Part shown: one piece after another, positions 36,479 through 47,622 of the stretch
Layout: every line of letters starts with the position of its first letter
Position numbering within the stretch: the stretch's first letter is position 1
Assembly: GCF_014648815.1 (NCBI RefSeq)
Contig: NZ_BMRV01000024.1
Coordinates: forward strand, 1 to 64,000
Length of the DNA stretch: 64,000 nucleotides
Direction of reading: 5' to 3'
Origin: Streptomyces flaveolus
GTDB lineage: Bacteria; Actinomycetota; Actinomycetes; Streptomycetales; Streptomycetaceae
Notes under the pieces: model-generated
What the model saw: only the letters and a program-made list of their open reading frames with translations
Told to the model about the DNA's origin: nothing
Database searches by the model: none
Translations under genes and position numbers: made by a program

Positions 36479-37441
36479 CTACTTGACCGCGATCGGGTTG
36501 ACGGGTGAGCCGACCGCGCCGGTGATGGGCAGGGGCGCCGCGGTGAGCCAGAACGCGTACTCCCCGTCGGCCGCGCAGTCCTCGGCGAGGGCGTCCAGGT
36601 CCCACATCTCGCCGATCAGCAGCCCGATGTGCGGGATGGCGACCTGGTGCAGCGGCTGGAAGGCGTGCTCGAACTCGTTCGGGCGGACCTCGAAGCCCCA
36701 GGTGTCGGTGGCGATCGCGGCGATCTCGGTGCCGTGCAGCCAGCCGGCCGTGGTGAACGACAGGCCGGGCGCGGGGCCGCCCGCGTAGTCGCCCCAGCCG
36801 TCGCGGCGCACCCGGGACAGCTGCCCGGTGCGCACGAGCACGATGTCGCCGCGCCCCACGGTCACGCCCTGGGCCTCCGCGGTGGCGGTGAGGTGCTCCT
36901 CGGTGATGGCGAAGCCGTCGGGCAGTTCGCCGTTCTGACCGACCGCGCGGCCGACGTCCAGCAGCACACCGCGTCCGGCGACGTGCGGGGCCATGTGCTC
37001 GATGCCGGTGACCAGGTCGCCGTCGGAGGTGACGACCTTCTCCGCCGGGCGCCCGTTCCACGCCCTGCCGTGGTCGAAGATGTGGCCGAGCCCGTCCCAC
37101 TGGGTGGAGCACTGCAACGGCATGGCGATGACGTCGTCGGCGCCGCCGATGCCGTGCGGGAAGCCCTGGTTGCCGAGCGCGGCGTCGGTCCCGGTGTCGA
37201 GCATGGTGTGCACCGGGTTGGTGCGCCGGCGCCAGCCCTTCTGCGGGCCGTTCATGTCGAACCGCTGGGAGAGGGAGAAGCTGACACCCCGCCGGACGAG
37301 CGTGGCGGCCTCACGACGCCCCGCCTCGTCGAGGAAGTTGAGCGTGCCGAGGACGTCGTCCTCGCCCCAGCGGCCCCAGTTGGAGTACGCCTTCGTGGCG
37401 CGCGCTATCGAGCCCTCGGGGTCGGTGCGGTCCAGTGTCAC
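36479..37441 (-). CDS. Cyclase-family metal-dependent hydrolase
   Basis: A 320-residue member of the cyclase family (kynurenine formamidase/isatin hydrolase relatives). The metal-site region, usually HxGTHxD, appears as WDGLGHIFDHGR near residue 115-126, and GRGVLLDVGRAVG and RTGQLSR follow the family pattern. It could hydrolyse an amide or lactone-like intermediate. The GTG start overlaps the stop of the first FAH gene. The variant metal motif (WDGLGH) leaves the exact chemistry open. Confidence 0.82.
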   Translation of the reverse strand: MTLDRTDPEGSIARATKAYSNWGRWGEDDVLGTLNFLDEAGRREAATLVRRGVSFSLSQRFDMNGPQKGWRRRTNPVHTMLDTGTDAALGNQGFPHGIGGADDVIAMPLQCSTQWDGLGHIFDHGRAWNGRPAEKVVTSDGDLVTGIEHMAPHVAGRGVLLDVGRAVGQNGELPDGFAITEEHLTATAEAQGVTVGRGDIVLVRTGQLSRVRRDGWGDYAGGPAPGLSFTTAGWLHGTEIAAIATDTWGFEVRPNEFEHAFQPLHQVAIPHIGLLIGEMWDLDALAEDCAADGEYAFWLTAAPLPITGAVGSPVNPIAVK

Positions 37442-38439
37442 CGGGCGGCCTCCGCCACACAGCGGGTGCGCTGGACACCGAGTCCGGTGACCGAGCCCTC
37501 CATGACGTCGCCGTCGCGCAGCAGCCGGCCCCAGTGCATGCCGTTGCCGGCCGGGGAGCCGGTGAGCACCAGGTCGCCGGGCAGCAGCCGGGCGGTCTGC
37601 GACGCGTAGGACACCATCCGCGCCACGTCGAAGATCATGTCCTTGGTCGACTCGTCCTGCATGGTCTCGCCGTTCAGCTTCAGCGTCAGCCGCAGGTCGC
37701 CGGTGTCAGCGACCGATCCGGCGGGCACGATCCAGGGACCGAGCGGCGTGAAGCCGGGGGCGTTCTTGCTGCGCAGCCAGTCGGTGCCGATCTGCGGCAT
37801 GTCCCGGCGGAAGACCGTGGCACGGTCGGTCAGGTCATTGGCGATCGTGTAACCGGCGACATGGCCGAGGGCTTCCTCGACGGACACCCGGTGGGCGGGC
37901 CGGCCGATGACCGCCGCCAGCTCCAGTTCCCAGTCGGGCTTCTCGGCCCACGCCGGGAGTACGACGTCGTCGTAGGGGCCGGTGATCGCGCTCGGCAGGC
38001 CGATGAAGACGTAGGGCAGGTCCTCGGCCGCCCGCCGGTCCATGATCTCGGCCGCCTCGGCGCGCCGCTCCTCCTCCGGCCGCTCGTCACCCGGGGCCCG
38101 GTGCGCGACGTGCAGGTCGATCACGTGCTGCCGGTAGTTGGCCCCCGACTGGAAGACCTGCCGCGGCTCCACCGGCGCGTGCACGCGGAGGTCCGCCAGC
38201 GGCACGCGGGAGAGGCCGCCGTCGGCGGCGAGCGTCCGCAGCCGCGGCAGGGCCGTCTCCCAGTTCTCCAACAGGTGCCGGACGGTGAGCCGTTCGTCGC
38301 CGAAGGCGGCGCGCAGGTCGAGGACCTCGGAGCCGGGAGTGACGAGGGCGGGAAAGGCCGGCCCGTCCGGGGCCGAGAGGGTGGCGAGGGCGAAAGGACC
38401 GGCGAAGAGCGCGGACACGGGTTCGGGTTTCACGGACAT
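37438..38439 (-). CDS. Fumarylacetoacetate hydrolase-family protein (copy 2)
   Basis: A 333-residue FAH-family enzyme and the first gene of the operon. WELELAAVIGRPAHRVSVEE and GYTIANDLTDR mark the acidic metal-binding core; QSGANYRQHVIDLHVA lies in the N-terminal part. It is more divergent from copy 1 (32275) than a recent duplicate would be, so two different ring-fission products or steps are likely. The divergent LysR gene starts 128 bp upstream, and an inverted repeat (38503-38521) in between is the probable operator. Confidence 0.9.
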   Translation of the reverse strand: MSVKPEPVSALFAGPFALATLSAPDGPAFPALVTPGSEVLDLRAAFGDERLTVRHLLENWETALPRLRTLAADGGLSRVPLADLRVHAPVEPRQVFQSGANYRQHVIDLHVAHRAPGDERPEEERRAEAAEIMDRRAAEDLPYVFIGLPSAITGPYDDVVLPAWAEKPDWELELAAVIGRPAHRVSVEEALGHVAGYTIANDLTDRATVFRRDMPQIGTDWLRSKNAPGFTPLGPWIVPAGSVADTGDLRLTLKLNGETMQDESTKDMIFDVARMVSYASQTARLLPGDLVLTGSPAGNGMHWGRLLRDGDVMEGSVTGLGVQRTRCVAEAAR

Positions 38440-38502
38440 GTCCTCCTGATGACGATGGGACTAATCTGGACCCGCCACCCGTGATCAGGGAAATCGATTC
38501 CG

Positions 38503-38521
38503 TGGATGATGAACATCCACC
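38503..38521. promoter_or_regulatory. LysR-type operator in the divergent promoter
   Basis: GTGGATG-ATGAA-CATCCAC, perfect 7-bp arms with a 5-bp spacer, in the 127-bp region between the catabolic operon and the LysR gene. It lies 46 bp before the LysR start at 38567. The surroundings are relatively AT-rich (AAATCGATTCC). Confidence 0.65.
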
Positions 38522-38566
38522 GTGTCAATGAGCGCTGGTCGGGGCCGTACAGCAAGAGGAAGACCC

Positions 38567-39496
38567 GTGAATCTGAGCCGTCTGGACCTGAACCTCGTCG
38601 TCGCCCTGCGCGCTCTGCTGGAGGAACGCAACGTCACGCGCGCAGGTCAGCGCGTCGGCCTCAGCCAGCCCGCGATGAGCGCGGCCCTGGCCCGGCTGCG
38701 CCGCCACTTCGACGACGACCTGCTCGCCCGCGTCGGCGGGCACTACGAGCTCACCGCCCTCGGACAGGTCCTGCTCGACCGCACCTCCACCGCGTACGCC
38801 GTGCTCGAACGCCTCTTCGCCAGCCAGGCCGACTTCGACCCGGCCAGGGAGAGCCGCGAGTTCAAGCTGGTCGCGTCCGACTACGCCGTCGCCGTCTTCG
38901 GCACCGAACTCGCCCGGGTCGTGCACGAGGAGGCCCCCGGCATCCGGCTGCGCTTCGCCCAGACCCCGCCCACCGTGGTCGACGACACCGCCACGCTGCT
39001 GAGCGCCACCGACGGACTGCTCATGCCGCACGGCGTCATCAGCGACTTCCCGGCCACCGACCTCTACCAGGACCGCTGGGTGTTCCTCGTCGCCGACGAC
39101 CACCCGAGCGTCGAGGAGCGTCTCACCCGGCAGGACCTGGCCCGGCTGCCCTGGGTCACCTACCAGCGGACCTACGACGCCCCGGCCGTGCGCCAGCTCG
39201 GCATGCTCGGCGTCGAACCCCGGGTGGAGGTCTCCGTCGACAGCTTCCAGCTGCTGCCGCTGCTGGTGGCCGGCACCCGGCGCATCGCCCTGGTGCAGGC
39301 ACGCCTCGCACGCCTGCTCGCGCCGATCGCCGCCGTCCGGGTGCTGGAACCGCCGTACGAGGCCGTGCCGTTGCAGGAGGCGATGTGGTGGCACCCGGTG
39401 CACACCCACGACGCGGCCCACATCTGGCTGCGGGATACCGCCGCGCGCGTCGGCAGGCGCATGACCGTCGCACACGAGGCGGGCGGCCGGCCCTGA
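38567..39496 (+). CDS. LysR-family regulator of the catabolic operon
   Basis: A 309-residue LysR protein of the NodD/NahR-like branch: opening NLSRLDLNLVVALRALLEER and HTH THRAGQRVG-like VTRAGQRVGLSQPAMSAALAR at about 20-45, effector domain from about 90. Regulators of this branch respond to aromatic compounds or flavonoids. The GTG start at 38567 has AAGAGGAAG upstream; ATGs at 38522 or 38528 give a non-conserved extension. It is divergent from the FAH-headed operon, the classic arrangement for an operon-specific activator. The inducer is presumably the pathway substrate. Confidence 0.88.
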   Translation: MNLSRLDLNLVVALRALLEERNVTRAGQRVGLSQPAMSAALARLRRHFDDDLLARVGGHYELTALGQVLLDRTSTAYAVLERLFASQADFDPARESREFKLVASDYAVAVFGTELARVVHEEAPGIRLRFAQTPPTVVDDTATLLSATDGLLMPHGVISDFPATDLYQDRWVFLVADDHPSVEERLTRQDLARLPWVTYQRTYDAPAVRQLGMLGVEPRVEVSVDSFQLLPLLVAGTRRIALVQARLARLLAPIAAVRVLEPPYEAVPLQEAMWWHPVHTHDAAHIWLRDTAARVGRRMTVAHEAGGRP

Positions 39497-39546
39497 ACGG
39501 GAGGCATCCACGCGACGGATCGGCCGGCCGGGCCGCCGGAGATCAG

Positions 39547-41610
39547 TCAGCCACCGGGGCGGATGAGGAGCAGGGCGATGTCGTCGCCCGGGGTGGGCGA
39601 GTGCCGGATCAGGGTGTCCGCCATGGCGTCGAGGTCGGTCGGGTCCGCGTGTTCGAGGAGCCCGGCGAGGGCGGCGGTCGCGTCGTCGAAGTCCACACCG
39701 GGAGCCTCGACGAGCCCGTCGGTGTAGAGGGCGAGCACGGACCCGTGCGGCAGTGGTACGTCCAGGGCCGGGTAGACGGCGTCCGGCTCGATGCCCAGCA
39801 GCAGGCCGGGGGGCACCCGGAGGAGTTCGGTGCGCCCGTCGGCATGGCGCAGCAGCGGCGGCGGGTGGCCGGCGGTGGCCACGCACGCGCGGCGGCCGGC
39901 CAGGTCGAGGTGGACGTAGACGCAGCTGGTGAACAGGCCGGGGTCGAGGTCGGTGAGCAGGCGGTTGGTGCGCGCCAGGACGTCGGCGGGGGACGCTCCC
40001 ACGGTGGCGTGGGCGTGCACGGCGGTGCGGACCTGCCCCATGAGGGCCGCGGCGTCCACGTTGTGTCCCTGGACGTCGCCGATGGCGGCGCCGGCCGTGT
40101 GCGCGTCCAGGCGGATGAGGTCGTAGAAGTCGCCGCCGATGCCCAGGCCCCGGGCGGCCGGCAGATAGCGGGCGGCGATCCTCAGCCCGGGGACCTGCGG
40201 CAGCGTGTGCGGCAGGAGGGCGGACTGCAGCCGGTGGGCGAGGTGGTCCTTGGCGTCGTAGAGACGGGCCCGGTCCAGGGCCTGCCCGACCAGACCGGCC
40301 AGCGAGGTGAGCACGGCGCGCTCGCCGGGCGGGAAGGTCCGGGGACGGTCGTAGGCGAGGAGGACCGAGCCGATGGGGTGGCCGGACGCGATCAGAGGCA
40401 GGAACGCCCACGACGCCATGCCGTCCTCGTGCACGGTGGAGGGATAGGCCCGCTCGAGGTCGGCGAAGGTCGGGAAGAAGCTCGGCACGCCGGTGGTCAG
40501 GACCTCGCTGCCGGGGATCTGCGAGTTCAGCGGGACGGCGTCGAAACGGCCGACGACCTCGGCGGAGTAGCCCCGGTGACCCAGGATCTTCAGACGGCCG
40601 TCCTCGGCCGTCATCAGCGCCATCGCCTGCGCGCCCAGAGCGGGCAGCAGCTGGTCCGCGGTCTGCTCGACCACGTCCTGGACGCCGACGGCCTCGGTGA
40701 GGGTGGAGGCCAGGTGCATCAGGTGGTAGAGCACGGTGGCCCGGCTGGGACCGGCGGTCGGGACGGACGGGTACGCGGGCGCGTCCTCCGCGGGGTCGCT
40801 GCGCGTGATGCGCACGCTGACGCCGGACGAGTCCGGGTACAGCTCGAAGGACAGCCACACGTCCGGCGGACGCAGCACCGTGAAGGCCTGTGGCCGCCGG
40901 CTGACCACGGCGGCGCGGTAGCGGTCCTCGACCTGGGGGACGTCCATCCACGGCAGCGATTCCCAGGGCAGCGTGCCGAGCAGCTCGGCCGCCTCGCGCC
41001 CGACGAGGCCGGCGGCGGCCGGGGTCATGAAGGTGATGCGGCCGTTCGTGTCCAGCGCGCAGGACCCCCCGGGCAGACGGTCGACGAACGCCGAGACGGC
41101 CGTCGCCTCGTCGGGCGGGACGAGGCGGCCGGCCGGCGGCGGCAGCGTCCGCGGCCGGTCGGCGGGCAGCACCGGTTCGCCGCGGTCCACCGCTCGTTGC
41201 AGGAGGCCGCCCAGCCTGCGGCAGCCGCTCTCCAGCGCGTCGCGCTCACTCCGGCTCAGCCGGTCCGGACGGCCCGCGGGCCACATCAGCACCAGCCCGC
41301 CCCGGAGCGCGGTGTCCGAGACGACCGGGGCGGCCGCCAGCGCGAACTCGTAGGGCAGGACGAGCGCGGGCCGCGGGTACCGGCGTGCCATCTCCTCCTG
41401 ACCACCGACCCACACCAGGCGCCGCTCGCGCACGGCGTCCGCGACCGGCATGGGGTCGGTGAGCGCGACACGCCGCCAGGGAGCCGCGATCTCCTGCGGC
41501 ACCCCCGCCACCCGGACCAGCCACAACGCGTCACCGCCCGGCGGTATCACGTACAGCAGCCCGCCGAACGCCCCGCACTCCCGCACCACGGCGGCCATCT
41601 CGGCGTCCAT
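39547..41610 (-). CDS. SpoIIE-type PP2C phosphatase with GAF and PAS domains
   Basis: A 687-residue sensor phosphatase. Domains: GAF-like (about 5-140), PAS-like (about 170-270, SAFVDRLPGGSCALDTNGRITFM), second GAF (about 295-455, with DGMASWAFLPLIASGHPIGS), and a C-terminal SpoIIE/PP2C domain (about 475-687) with GIGGDFYDLIRLD, GDVQGH and TGDDIALL-like PTPGDDIALLLIR metal sites. It dephosphorylates anti-anti-sigma proteins and so steers sigma factors. It carries no HATPase domain itself. There are no transmembrane segments; the inputs are unknown. It is convergent with the LysR gene. Confidence 0.9.
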   Translation of the reverse strand: MDAEMAAVVRECGAFGGLLYVIPPGGDALWLVRVAGVPQEIAAPWRRVALTDPMPVADAVRERRLVWVGGQEEMARRYPRPALVLPYEFALAAAPVVSDTALRGGLVLMWPAGRPDRLSRSERDALESGCRRLGGLLQRAVDRGEPVLPADRPRTLPPPAGRLVPPDEATAVSAFVDRLPGGSCALDTNGRITFMTPAAAGLVGREAAELLGTLPWESLPWMDVPQVEDRYRAAVVSRRPQAFTVLRPPDVWLSFELYPDSSGVSVRITRSDPAEDAPAYPSVPTAGPSRATVLYHLMHLASTLTEAVGVQDVVEQTADQLLPALGAQAMALMTAEDGRLKILGHRGYSAEVVGRFDAVPLNSQIPGSEVLTTGVPSFFPTFADLERAYPSTVHEDGMASWAFLPLIASGHPIGSVLLAYDRPRTFPPGERAVLTSLAGLVGQALDRARLYDAKDHLAHRLQSALLPHTLPQVPGLRIAARYLPAARGLGIGGDFYDLIRLDAHTAGAAIGDVQGHNVDAAALMGQVRTAVHAHATVGASPADVLARTNRLLTDLDPGLFTSCVYVHLDLAGRRACVATAGHPPPLLRHADGRTELLRVPPGLLLGIEPDAVYPALDVPLPHGSVLALYTDGLVEAPGVDFDDATAALAGLLEHADPTDLDAMADTLIRHSPTPGDDIALLLIRPGG

Positions 41611-41885
41611 CAGCCGCCCGCCCCGGCCCGCGGCCGGGCCGGCCCCGCCGCACCGGTCCGAGGCCGTCGCCTCCGGGTCCCCGGACCGCTCACCCCGGCC
41701 CGTCGGCCGGACCGAACATCACCCATACGCGGACACTACGCCCTGCCCGCCGCCCCGGCATCCGGTCGCCGGAGCGGGCCCGGGCAGGTGAGTGGCGGCA
41801 CCGGGGTCTGCCCGTTCGTGGCATCGGGTTCATGATCGGGTGGGACGGCGTCGTCGTCCCCGACGCCCCGGACCCAGGAGGAGCC

Positions 41886-42905
41886 ATGCCGGTCAGCGCA
41901 GTCCCCGACATGATGCGGGCCGCCTGCATCGACGCCGTCGGCCCGGCCGACGCCATCCGGTACGGGACGCTCCCCGTGCCGCCCGTCGGACCCACGGACG
42001 TGCTCGTCCGCGTAGAGGCCGTGGCCGTCGACCCGGTGGACACCTTCGTACGGTCCGGGGCCTACGCCACCCCGCTCCCGTTCCCCTTCGTCGTCGGGCG
42101 TGACCTCGTCGGCGAGGTCGCCCGGACAGGGACCGGCGCGGTGGGCTTCACGCCCGGGCAGCGGGTGTGGTGCAACAGCCTGGGACACGCCGGCCGGCAG
42201 GGAGCCTGTGCCGAGTACGCGACGGTCGCCGCCGAACGGCTCTACGCGGCGCCGCCCGGCATCGCCGGGGAGCACCTCGTCGCGGCCGCCCATCCGGCGG
42301 CGTCGGCCTGGCTCGCGCTGTTCCGGCATGGGCGGCTGAGGTCCGGCGAGACCGTGTACGTCGGCGGCGGGGCCGGCAACGTGGGCGGCGCCGCCGTCGC
42401 ACTGGCCGCCCGGGCCGGCGCCCGGGTGATCGCGACGGCGCGTGCCGAGGACGCCGCGGCGGTCCGCGCCCTGGGCGCCACCGAGGTCCTCGACTACCGG
42501 GCACCCGGACTCGGCGAGCACCTGCGCCGGGCCGCGCCCCGCGGGTACGACCTGCACCTCGACACCTCCGGGCACGGTGTGCTGGCCGACTCGGTCGACC
42601 TGCTGGCGCACGGCGGGCGCCTGGTCGCCATGGTGGGACTGGGCGGTGGTCCCTCGGCTCTGCCGCTGGGCCGCCTGTACACCAAGGACGCGAGCATCGT
42701 GGGATTCGCCATCAGCAACGCCACGACCGCCGACCTCGCCGAGGCGGCCGAGGGGGTAGTGAGCGTCCTGCGCGACACCCCGTGGCGCCCGCGCATCGCC
42801 GACCGCCTGCCGCTGTCGATGACGGCGGAGGCGCACCGGAGGCTGGAGGCCGGCACGGTGAGCGGCCGGCTGATCCTCGTACCGGCCGGCCGGGAGAACG
42901 CGTGA
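41886..42905 (+). CDS. NADPH:quinone reductase-like MDR protein
   Basis: A 339-residue zinc-free MDR enzyme: PFPFVVGRDLVGEVARTGTG, GQRVWCNSLGHAGRQGACAEYA, and the NADPH motif GGGAGNVGGAAV near 170 of the longer reading. Members reduce quinones or enones. I choose ATG at 41886 because AGGAGGAGCC lies just before it; an upstream ATG at 41832 has no site, and further ATGs follow 24-27 bases later. It ends at a strong terminator (42975-43006). The neighbouring phosphatase is divergent. No operon partner. Confidence 0.85.
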   Translation: MPVSAVPDMMRAACIDAVGPADAIRYGTLPVPPVGPTDVLVRVEAVAVDPVDTFVRSGAYATPLPFPFVVGRDLVGEVARTGTGAVGFTPGQRVWCNSLGHAGRQGACAEYATVAAERLYAAPPGIAGEHLVAAAHPAASAWLALFRHGRLRSGETVYVGGGAGNVGGAAVALAARAGARVIATARAEDAAAVRALGATEVLDYRAPGLGEHLRRAAPRGYDLHLDTSGHGVLADSVDLLAHGGRLVAMVGLGGGPSALPLGRLYTKDASIVGFAISNATTADLAEAAEGVVSVLRDTPWRPRIADRLPLSMTAEAHRRLEAGTVSGRLILVPAGRENA

Positions 42906-42974
42906 GGCCGGCGGTCCGTCCCGGCGGCCCGCGAGGTGCCTGCTGCCGGGCGCACAGGCCCCCACGACACAGGT

Positions 42975-43006
42975 GGGGCGGGCGGCACCCCGGTGCCGCC
43001 CGCCCC
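42975..43006. terminator. Strong intrinsic terminator hairpin
   Basis: A 15-bp perfect GC-rich stem (42975-42989 with 42992-43006) and a 2-nt loop, between the MDR gene (stop 42905) and the convergent DUF5133 gene (stop 43051). It can serve both strands. Confidence 0.8.
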
Positions 43007-43050
43007 TGCCCCCGCCCGACGCCGTCGGACCGGGCCGGGCCGGCGGCCCG

Positions 43051-43281
43051 TCACGCGGAGGCGACGACCGAGTCGTCCGTCGGGCGGGCACCCGGGAGCT
43101 GGTGGCGGGCGGCCACCAGGGCGGACTCGATGTCCCGGGTCCCGGTGGCGACGCACAGGGTGTAGGAGACGTCCTCCAGCCGCTGACGGGCCTCGGGCGT
43201 GCCGTGCTCGGCGTGCAGGGCCTGCAGGGAGGCGTACTGCTCGAGCAGGTCGGTCAGAACGGCGGGGTGGGCCATGAGCAT
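43051..43281 (-). CDS. DUF5133 small protein
   Basis: A 76-residue protein starting MLMAHPAVLTDLLEQYASLQ and including ARQRLEDVSYTLCVATGTRD and VAARHQLPGA, the pattern of DUF5133, a family known almost only from Streptomyces and often present in many copies per genome. It is predicted to be all-helical and cytoplasmic; the function is unknown. The start at 43281 has AAGGGAG upstream; the second ATG (43275) is possible. A single cysteine (about 51) is conserved-looking. The following 295 bp upstream to 43576 contain no gene. Confidence 0.8.
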   Translation of the reverse strand: MLMAHPAVLTDLLEQYASLQALHAEHGTPEARQRLEDVSYTLCVATGTRDIESALVAARHQLPGARPTDDSVVASA

Positions 43282-43576
43282 CGGACTACTCCCTTGTGCG
43301 AGGGTCGGACGGGCTGGTCGGACGTCGGTCGACACCGGGCAGGGAGGGGGTCTTCCGCCGACGCGACGGTGCCGTGCGCGGTCGCTCCTGCTGATCATCG
43401 CGTCTGCTTCCTCCCGCCTCGACCGGGTCGAACAGTCGCGGAAGGGCTCCGGAAGGCGCTTCGGAGAGCGACCGATGGCCGCCGCCGCGACGGGCCTGTG
43501 ATCCCAAGCACCTGGCACGCCGAATGCCCCGCGGCACGGGGCTCAAACCGTCACCGCCGAAAGCGGTCCGCCGGTC

Positions 43577-43993
43577 TCACTTCCCGAGCGGCTGGGTGAA
43601 GCGCAGCAGGTTGCCGGTGGGGTCGCGGAACGCGCAGTCGCGGACGCCGTAGGGCTGGTCCATGGGTTCCTGCAGCACCTCGCCGCCCGCGGCACTGATG
43701 CGCTCGAAGGTGGCGTCGCAGTCGTCCGTGGCGAAGATGACGCCGCGCAGCAGGCCCTTGGCCATCAGCTCGGCCATGGCCTGCTTGTCCGCCGGCGAGA
43801 CATTGGGGTCGGCGGCGGGCGGTTCCAGGACGATGTTCACGTCCGGCTGCGTGGGCGACCCGACGGTCACCCAGCGCATTCCCTCGAAGCCGACGTCGTC
43901 GCGGACCTCGAGGCCGAGCACGTCGCGGTAGAAGGCGATCGCCCTGTCGTGGTCGTCGACGGCGATGAAGCACTGGGAGAGCTTGATGTCCAT
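43577..43993 (-). CDS. VOC (glyoxalase-like) protein, copy 1
   Basis: A single VOC domain of 138 residues (start MDIKLSQCFIAVDDHDRAIA at 43993; GTG at 44002 is an alternative). It has the beta-alpha-beta-beta-beta pairs (AFYRDVLGLEVRDD, GVRDCAFRDPTGNLLRFTQP) of dimeric glyoxalase-I-like and resistance-type proteins. It follows the AraC gene by a few bases and must be in its operon. A divergent paralogue (44561) shares the front half (EPPA and ATDDxDATF and EQPYGxRDCA). The ligand is unknown. Confidence 0.85.
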   Translation of the reverse strand: MDIKLSQCFIAVDDHDRAIAFYRDVLGLEVRDDVGFEGMRWVTVGSPTQPDVNIVLEPPAADPNVSPADKQAMAELMAKGLLRGVIFATDDCDATFERISAAGGEVLQEPMDQPYGVRDCAFRDPTGNLLRFTQPLGK

Positions 43994-44003
43994 ACCGCTC
44001 ACG

Positions 44004-44432
44004 CTACGGCCGTGCCGCGGGACCCGCTTCTCTCTTTCTGACCGGCCGGGTGTGGATCTTGGCCATACAGGCGGGGACGGCGGCGCCGGGGCCGTGGTCC
44101 CGGGTCCGGTAGACGCTCGGGCTCTCGCCGACCAGCTCCGTGAAACGCGAGCTGAACGATCCCAGCGACGTACAGCCGACCTCGAAGCAGACCTCCGTCA
44201 CCGTCAGGTCGCCGCGCCGCAGCAGCGCCTTGGCCCGCTCGATGCGGCGGGTCATCAGATAGCTGTAGGGCGTCTCGCCGAACGCGGCGCGGAAGCTGCG
44301 GGAGAAGTGCCCCGGCGACATCAGGGCGTCACGCGCGAGGGCCGGGACGTCCAGCGGTTCGGCGTAGTCGCGGTCCATCCGGTCGCGGGCCCGCCGCAGC
44401 CGGACGAGGTCGTCGAGTGGCGGCCGTCCCAT
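44004..44432 (-). CDS. AraC-family regulator, HTH-only form
   Basis: A 142-residue protein that is nearly only the double AraC HTH: LDDLVRLRRARDRMDRDYAE, ALMSPGHFSRSFRAAFGETP and TEVCFEVGCTSLGSFSSRFTELVGESP. There is no N-terminal sensor, so it may act like MarA/SoxS, or dimerise poorly and respond by its own level. The C-terminal 30 residues are a basic tail. It is followed at once by a VOC gene and divergent from a second VOC gene with 128 bp between, so it can control both from one region. Confidence 0.88.
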   Translation of the reverse strand: MGRPPLDDLVRLRRARDRMDRDYAEPLDVPALARDALMSPGHFSRSFRAAFGETPYSYLMTRRIERAKALLRRGDLTVTEVCFEVGCTSLGSFSSRFTELVGESPSVYRTRDHGPGAAVPACMAKIHTRPVRKREAGPAARP

Positions 44433-44547
44433 GCGGCGAGTTTCCCACAGCCCCGACGGGCCGAGCCACCTCCGAGCCGTCGAAGCACCGGCCGGCGGCC
44501 GGCCGGACCGGTCAGGAATGGAGAAGCACCCGTCTGTCGACCGTGCC

Positions 44548-44560
44548 TAGCCTGGCCGGC
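44548..44560 (+). promoter_or_regulatory. -10-like box placed for a leaderless message
   Basis: TAGCCT at 44548-44553 ends seven bases before the ATG of the VOC gene (44561), and no ribosome site is seen. Leaderless transcripts are common in Streptomyces. No convincing -35 at 17-18 bp. Confidence 0.4.
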
Positions 44561-44971
44561 ATGGACATCACCCTTCACTGGACCTTCCTCCCGCACCACG
44601 ACCCGGAGGCCTCCCTCGCCTTCTACCGCGACACCCTCGGCTTCGAGGTACGCAACGACGTAGGGGAGGGCGCCATGCGCTGGATCACGGTCGGCCCCGC
44701 CGGACGGCCCGAGACGTCCCTCGTCCTGGAGCCGCCCGCCACCGCCCCCGGCATCACCGACGACGAGCGCCGCACCATCACCGAGATGATGGCCAAGGGC
44801 ACCTACGCCCGCATCACCCTGGCCACCGACGACCTCGACGCCACCTTCGCGCGGCTGCGGTCGGGCGGCGCCGAGGTCGTCCAGGAACCGGCCGAGCAGC
44901 CGTACGGCCTGCGCGACTGCGCCGTTCGCGACCCCGCCGGCAACCTGGTCCGCGTCAACGAACGCCGCTGA
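44561..44971 (+). CDS. VOC (glyoxalase-like) protein, copy 2
   Basis: A 136-residue VOC protein: MDITLHWTFLPHHDPEASLA, LAFYRDTLGFEVRNDVGEGA, and TDDLDATFARLRSGGAEVVQ with EQPYGLRDCAVRDPAGNLVR. It aligns along its full length with the VOC gene at 43577. The start at 44561 follows a -10-like TAGCCT by seven bases, so translation is probably leaderless. VOC proteins of this size often bind or modify antibiotics or act on methylglyoxal adducts; no specific ligand is assigned. It is followed 109 bp later by the UvrA-like gene. Confidence 0.87.
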   Translation: MDITLHWTFLPHHDPEASLAFYRDTLGFEVRNDVGEGAMRWITVGPAGRPETSLVLEPPATAPGITDDERRTITEMMAKGTYARITLATDDLDATFARLRSGGAEVVQEPAEQPYGLRDCAVRDPAGNLVRVNERR

Positions 44972-45080
44972 GCCGTTCGGCACCGGCGGCGCGGTACGAC
45001 CGGAGATACTGCTCGCAGACCGAGCCAGGGGATGCCGGCGGAGGCCGCGCAGCCGGCCCCGCCCGACAGAGGGAGACACG

Positions 45081-47471
<2,391 letters not shown>

Positions 47472-47478
47472 CCGGGCC

Positions 47479-47506
47479 GTGCCCGGACGCCTTCCCGTCC
47501 GGGCAC
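47479..47506 (+). terminator. Intrinsic terminator after the UvrA-like gene
   Basis: GTGCCCGGACG (47479-47489) pairs with CGTCCGGGCAC (47496-47506) around a 6-nt loop, eight bases after the stop of the UvrA-like gene. Confidence 0.75.
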
Positions 47507-47622
47507 GCCCGAGTGGTGGCGCGGCGGTGCGCGGTCCACGCTGGTCGGGGGCCGCGGAGCGGGTCCCGGTGGCCCTCCTGCCGGGCGACGCCGTCGGGAC
47601 CGAGGAAGCAGGGAGTACCGGT

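Noticed and set aside
38506..41835. A 1109-codon plus-strand open frame
   Set aside because: Out-of-frame shadow of the LysR gene and antisense of the SpoIIE phosphatase.
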